DNA from: JABWBD01 sp040768665
Lineage (GTDB): Bacteria > Planctomycetota > Planctomycetia > Pirellulales > Thermoguttaceae
NCBI GenBank assembly: GCA_040768665.1
Contig: JAXGMN010000016.1
Location: forward strand, 1-64,000
Direction: 5' to 3'
Length of the DNA stretch: 64,000 nt
Every line of letters begins with the position of its first letter. Position 1 is the first letter of the stretch. The notes under the pieces were generated by a model. It was not told where the DNA came from and did no database searches. It saw nothing but the letters and a program-made list of their open reading frames with translations. Positions 60,214 through 64,000 of the stretch are shown here, piece by piece. The translations under genes and the position numbers were made by a program.

Positions 60214-60657
60214 ATGATGAGCGATGTGACGGGGCTGATCGAGAAACTGAGACTGATCGAGGCGCTGCACGCCGGGGCTACTACGCCCGGTGAGCGCGCC
60301 GCGGCCGACTTTGCTCGGCAGAGGATCATGGCGAAGATCGAGGAGTACGAGGAGGCCGATCCTCCCGTTGAGTTTCGATTCTCACTCACCAACGCCTGGT
60401 CCAGGAGGCTGATGGTCGCTCTGCTCCGGCGCTACGGCATCAAGCCTTATCGCTACTATCGGCAGCGTTACACGACTGTGATGGCAAAAGTATCAAAGCG
60501 ATTTGTGGACCAGACACTATGGCCGGAATTCGTGGAACTGGATAAGGAGCTCACCCGCCATCTTGACGAAATCGCGAGCCGCGTGATCGAGCAGTCGATC
60601 TTCGAAGACGGGTCGGAAGCGGAAGAGGTCCGAGTGCTTACGTACGCAGACGAATGA
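60214..60657 (+). CDS. conserved protein of unknown function
   Basis: A 147-residue soluble, highly charged helical protein with GLIEKLRLIEALHAGATTPG, ERAAADFARQRIMAKIEEYE, FRFSLTNAWSRRLMVALLRR, YGIKPYRYYRQRYTTVMAKV and RFVDQTLWPEFVELDKELTR. The first half (ATTPGERAAADFARQRI) resembles the start of DUF2786-type proteins. The composition is clearly coding. I do not know a function. It is a single gene between the MITE at 59901 and a palindromic repeat at 60677. Confidence 0.75.
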   Translation: MMSDVTGLIEKLRLIEALHAGATTPGERAAADFARQRIMAKIEEYEEADPPVEFRFSLTNAWSRRLMVALLRRYGIKPYRYYRQRYTTVMAKVSKRFVDQTLWPEFVELDKELTRHLDEIASRVIEQSIFEDGSEAEEVRVLTYADE

Positions 60658-60676
60658 CTACGGGGCTGCTCAGAGC

Positions 60677-60775
60677 GTATCCCAAAACCGTCGAGGACTG
60701 GCTCATTTTGCGGAGTCTTCGGAGCAAAATGTGCCTGTCTCTCTCTTCGCAAGGTTTTGGGATGGGTTCTCAGTA
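60677..60775. repeat. palindromic repeat related to the MITE family
   Basis: Outer arms TATCCCAAAACC and GGTTTTGGGATG and inner arms GGCTCATTTTGC and GCAAAATGTGCC form a long hairpin. The inner sequence GACTGGCTCATTTT ... AAAATGTGCCTGTCTCTCTC echoes the inner arms of the 123-bp MITEs. It spans the stop codon of the facing DUF1207 gene. Confidence 0.7.
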
Positions 60776-61744
60776 GTCGAACCACAGCCCCAGGCCGATC
60801 TGCTCTTCGTGTCGCCGAAAGAACTGGTACTGGTTGCTTTTGCCGTTGAGGTAGTGCACCCCAGCCCGGAGCAGATGTCCGCTGGCGCCTCTCCACGCCC
60901 ATCCGCCTTGCACGACGACGTTTCCGCCGAAATCGACCTCCTCCCAGAGATGGCCATTGACGGCGAAAAACGGCGAGCCCGCCAGACCCGTCGGGTATCC
61001 CGGAGCGTAGCTCACCCCCACCTGAAGTTCCCACGGCTCCGCGCCTCCGTCCCTGTAAAACGCCCACCCCGCCTCGCCGTAGAACCGCAACGCAGCAGTC
61101 GGACGCAGCGCGACGCCCCAGACCAACGACTCGCGAACATAGTTGATCCGCTCGGCGTCGACGTGGCTTTCCAGGAACTCGTCGCCAAGGTGGGAACTGA
61201 GGTGGTAGTAGCCGAACTTCGTTTCCCACGGCCCACGCCGGTACGTCAGTGGAACGCCGAACCGGAAATCGGTAGCAATCAGATCGCGCTGATGGTCAAG
61301 TGACAGCCGTGGAAACGCAGCGCCCTCAATATCCACCTGCCATCCTTCCGGCCAAAGGGGATCCCTGGTGCCGTATCGCAAAACGCCGATCCGGCCGCCC
61401 AGCGTCACGTCCCAGACCTCATTCTCGTCCCCGCTCAAGTTCGCCCAGTGGCCGGCAAACCGCGGTTCTTTCGGGCCGGCGAGATACGAACGGTAAATCA
61501 ATCCCGGCGGCAGCACCTGCCAGGTCCATGTGTTTGCCGCGGGAAAGACCGCACTGCCGAGCGCCTTGCCGTCGGGCGGCAATAAGGGAACCTCCGCGGG
61601 TTCCCTTTCCAACACGATGGCATCCGCCGCATTGGAGAGGGGCATGGCGCGGATCAGCTCCTGGGCCTCAGCAGCGACGATGCCGTCCGACCAGAGCGCC
61701 AGCCCGACGCAAACCGCGAAAATCGATGCTGCCTCTCTGGGCAT
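60770..61744 (-). CDS. DUF1207 outer-membrane-type protein
   Basis: A protein of about 324 residues. The N-terminus (REAASIFAVCVGLALWSDGI) is a probable signal peptide. The rest is beta-strand-rich and matches DUF1207, seen mainly in Planctomycetes: VLPPGLIYRSYLAGPKEPRF, GGRIGVLRYGTRDPLWPEGW, LTYRRGPWETKFGYYHLSSH, LRFYGEAGWAFYRDGGAEPW, and it ends QIGLGLWFDY, a typical outer-membrane beta-barrel C-terminus with an aromatic last residue. I chose ATG 61744 over 61813 because it opens the signal peptide. The function of the family is unknown. Confidence 0.8.
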   Translation of the reverse strand: MPREAASIFAVCVGLALWSDGIVAAEAQELIRAMPLSNAADAIVLEREPAEVPLLPPDGKALGSAVFPAANTWTWQVLPPGLIYRSYLAGPKEPRFAGHWANLSGDENEVWDVTLGGRIGVLRYGTRDPLWPEGWQVDIEGAAFPRLSLDHQRDLIATDFRFGVPLTYRRGPWETKFGYYHLSSHLGDEFLESHVDAERINYVRESLVWGVALRPTAALRFYGEAGWAFYRDGGAEPWELQVGVSYAPGYPTGLAGSPFFAVNGHLWEEVDFGGNVVVQGGWAWRGASGHLLRAGVHYLNGKSNQYQFFRRHEEQIGLGLWFDY

Positions 61745-62374
61745 GTGGGGGGGTGGCGGCAAGTTGTTGTTTCCGTGCGAATCCAAAGGAAAGGGCCGGA
61801 AGTGTAGCGGCACCTCAACCTCGCCCGCAAGCCGAACCGAAAAACCCAGCGTATGAGGGGGGTTGATGAACCTAACCCTGTAAAGGTCCTAAGGTCTTGC
61901 GAATTCGTTTGTTGGACCCCAGTGCCCAGCGGGCCGTGTCGGGCAAGGGCGCCGGTCTCGGCCACAACGCGCGGCCCGCTGGGCACTGCGGCTAAACGAC
62001 CTTTACAGGGGTGATTGCTGCACCCTAAAGCCCTGCCGGATCATTCTCTGCCATTGGGCGGAGCGGCGCCGTTATCGCATAACCAATTCGGGGAGATTTG
62101 TCAGCTTCATGCTTCCGGTGGTACATCACCGAATGCGCCTCGACCGGCAGGTGGTCAACGGATTATCCGGTTGGAGGGGTCCGACGATGCGTTTGGAGAA
62201 AATTGCCGATCGCAAGCAGGGACGCCTCTGCTTGACGAGCCGTCTCGTCTGCTCTACCAATGACACCTGGGCAGTGCGGCAGGTCGCGTTGCTTTTTGCC
62301 TCGACTCGGGAATCGCCACTGCCGCACTTGGGACGGAGGTTCTGAAAGCCGGGTTCTTTACGGGAGGGATCCGC
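61745..62374. other. divergent intergenic region with palindromic repeat
   Basis: No gene. The region holds the 133-bp palindrome at 61877-62009 and, near 62360, the GGGAGGG ribosome-binding site of the purF-like gene. Confidence 0.6.
61877..62009. repeat. 133-bp palindromic repeat
   Basis: The ends CCTGTAAAGGTC and GACCTTTACAGG are perfect complements. Inner arms CAGTGCCCAGCGGGCC and GGCCCGCTGGGCACTG are also perfect. The centre is GC-rich (GGCGCCGGTCTCGGCC). It looks like a further small mobile element family. No second copy is in the window. Confidence 0.8.
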
Positions 62375-63830
62375 ATGGGCGGAGTGTACGGCGTTGCTTC
62401 GGAAGAGGATTGTGTTGCCGATCTGTTCTATGGCACGGACTACCATTCCCATCTTGGCACCGTGCGCGGGGGGATGGCGGTGCGCAATGCCGGCGGGTTC
62501 ATCCGGTTCATCAAGGATATCACCAACACCCAGTTCCGCAGCAAGTTCGAGGGCGACCTCGACAAGATGCACGGCTCGCTGGGCATCGGTGTGATCAGCG
62601 ATTGCGACGACCAGCCGCTGATCATCGGCTCGCACCTGGGCCCCTACGCTTTGGCAACCGTGGGGCGGATCGAGAACCTCGACGAGCTAGTGGCCAAGGT
62701 CCTTCGCCGGGGCGCCCACTTCTCCGAAATGGCCGGTGGTGTCATCAATCCCACCGAACTGATCGCCACGCTCATCAATCGGGAAGCGACCATCGAGGAT
62801 GGCATCCGGCAACGCCCAGGACGCCGTGGACGGTTCCTGCACGCTGCTTCTGATGACCCAACAGTCGATCTACGCCGCGCGCGATCGCCTTGGCCGAACG
62901 CCCTTGATCCTCGGCCGCAAGAACGGTGCTTGCGCGGTCACCATGGAGAGTTGTGCCCTGCCGAATCTGGACTACGAAGTCGTTCGGGACCTGGGGCCGG
63001 GCGAGATTGTACGGATCACTGCCGACGGCGCCGAGACCGTGCAACCGCCGGGCGAAGCGATGCAAATGTGCGCGTTTCTCTGGGTCTACTACGGATTCCC
63101 GGCGTCCAATTACGAAAGGATCAACGTTGAAGTGGTCCGCAACCGGTGCGGTGCCGCGTTGGCCAGAGCCGACGACGTCGAAGTCGATCTGGTCGCCGGC
63201 ATCCCCGACTCGGGAACCGGTCATGCGATTGGATATGCCAACGAAGCGGGCGTGGCCTACGGGCGGCCCTTTGCGAAATACACGCCCACCTGGCCGCGCA
63301 GTTTCATGCCGCAAGATCAGAAAACCCGCGATTTGGTAGCGCGAATGAAGCTGATTCCGATCCGCGAATTGATTCGTGGCAGACGGCTCTTGTTTTGCGA
63401 GGACTCGATCGTCCGCGGGACGCAGTTGCGGGACACGATCCAAAGGATCTACGACTGCGGCGCCAGGGAAATTCACATGCGGCCGGCGTGCCCACCCTTG
63501 ATCCACGGCTGCAAGTTCCTCAATTTCTCCCGCTCCAAATCGCTGCTCGATCTGGCGTGCCGCAGGGCCATCAAGGAACTTGGCGACGGCGAAGAATATC
63601 TCGACCAATATGCCGATGCTGCCTCGGATCGCCATGCCGCCATGGTCGAACGCGTCCGTCAACGGCTCGGGCTCACGACGCTCAGATACCAGAAGCTGGA
63701 CGACATGGTTTCGGCGATCGGACTTCCGAAGGAGCGGCTGTGCACATATTGCTGGGACGGGGTGGAACTCTGCGCCGCCTGCCCGTGCCGCGAGGCTGAG
63801 GGCCGGGCCCTGCCCGTCCTCCCGCGATGA
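62375..63830 (+). pseudogene. PurF-like amidophosphoribosyltransferase, frameshifted
   Basis: Two overlapping frames together give one protein of about 485 residues. The first (from ATG 62375 after GGGAGGG) has MGGVYGVASEEDCVADLFYG, YHSHLGTVRGGMAVRNAGGF and LIATLINREATIEDG. Near 62801-62812 one extra base shifts the frame, and the second continues NAQDAVDGSCTLLLMTQQ, ARDRLGRTPLILGRKNGA, FLWVYYGFPASNYERINVEV, the PRPP loop RRLLFCEDSIVRGTQLRD and LCTYCWDGVELCAACPC. The family resembles a PurF paralogue common in Bacteroidetes. The N-terminal Cys nucleophile of the glutaminase (MCG) is replaced by Gly. A sequencing error could explain the frameshift. Confidence 0.75.
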
Positions 63831-64000
63831 TCTGACCGGATAGCCCTTGGCACAGAGTGCCGCTTGCAATGCTGCTCCGCAACCATCATGCTACTTCGCA
63901 TGCGGGACGGAGGACAGGGCGGAGAGCGCACGGCGGTTCCAATCGTCCTACCAAGGCTGTCAACCTATTCTTCGAGCGATGCTGAATCGGGAGCCGTCGA
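63831..64000. other. window end, no gene seen
   Basis: The last 170 bases contain no frame of interest and no recognisable structure. Confidence 0.5.

Overview
The window looks like a chromosomal piece of a planctomycete, probably an anaerobic or microaerophilic member near the Pirellulales. The support is high GC, GTG and TTG starts, tandem DUF1080 (3-keto-disaccharide hydrolase) domains, a DUF1207 protein, an ENPYASP-type small membrane protein, J-like proteins without HPD, HEAT-repeat and Met/Gly-rich secreted proteins, and a bacterial AspRS. No rRNA, tRNA or CRISPR array was recognised.

Layout. 0.4-3.7 kb: a BrnT/BrnA-type toxin-antitoxin pair, a wrecked IS91-type transposase, and a truncated secreted beta-helix gene. 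3.7-8.1 kb: two thioredoxin-fold genes and a Met-rich lipoprotein. 8.8-13.2 kb: hypB-hypF-hypC-hypD for [NiFe]-hydrogenase maturation; hypE lies 36 kb away beside a P-II gene. 13.5-16.2 kb: pyruvate phosphate dikinase. 16.9-19.6 kb: a run of about 150-bp imperfect inverted repeats alternating with small minus-strand ORFs, which I read as an integron cassette array without an integrase. 20.1-27.4 kb: a HEAT protein, a secreted unknown, a membrane FHA/protease-like protein, a divergent Hsp70 and a J-like PPC protein, a likely planctomycete-specific gene set. 27.6-33.3 kb: a trimeric NAD-linked [FeFe] hydrogenase operon whose NuoF-like subunit is fused to a GltD-like flavoprotein. 34.0-36.7 kb: a membrane pyrophosphatase. 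37-45 kb: unknown secreted and coiled-coil proteins, Uma2, isochorismatase-fold hydrolase, TerC, and a double DUF1080 protein. 45.4-50.6 kb: argC, argJ, zinc-ribbon protein, lipoate ligase, P-II, hypE. 50.7-64 kb: a large secreted glycosidase-like protein, an MnmE-like GTPase, a GDPD, aspS, folD, a DUF1207 protein and a frameshifted PurF-like gene.

Metabolic reading (inference): the [FeFe] hydrogenase, the Hyp maturation set, pyruvate phosphate dikinase and the pyrophosphatase fit fermentative, pyrophosphate-economising, H2-linked energy metabolism. The structural genes of a [NiFe] hydrogenase and the HydEFG maturases for the [FeFe] enzyme are not in the window.

The intergenic DNA is unusually full of small palindromic repeats. 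At least five families are present. One of 123-141 bp has terminal repeats GTAACCGTTCAC and 8-9-bp target duplications at three copies; a fourth copy split the end of an HNH-endonuclease gene, and a partial copy abuts the 5' end of the pyrophosphatase gene. These look like non-autonomous mobile elements (MITEs). No transposase that could move them was recognised here.
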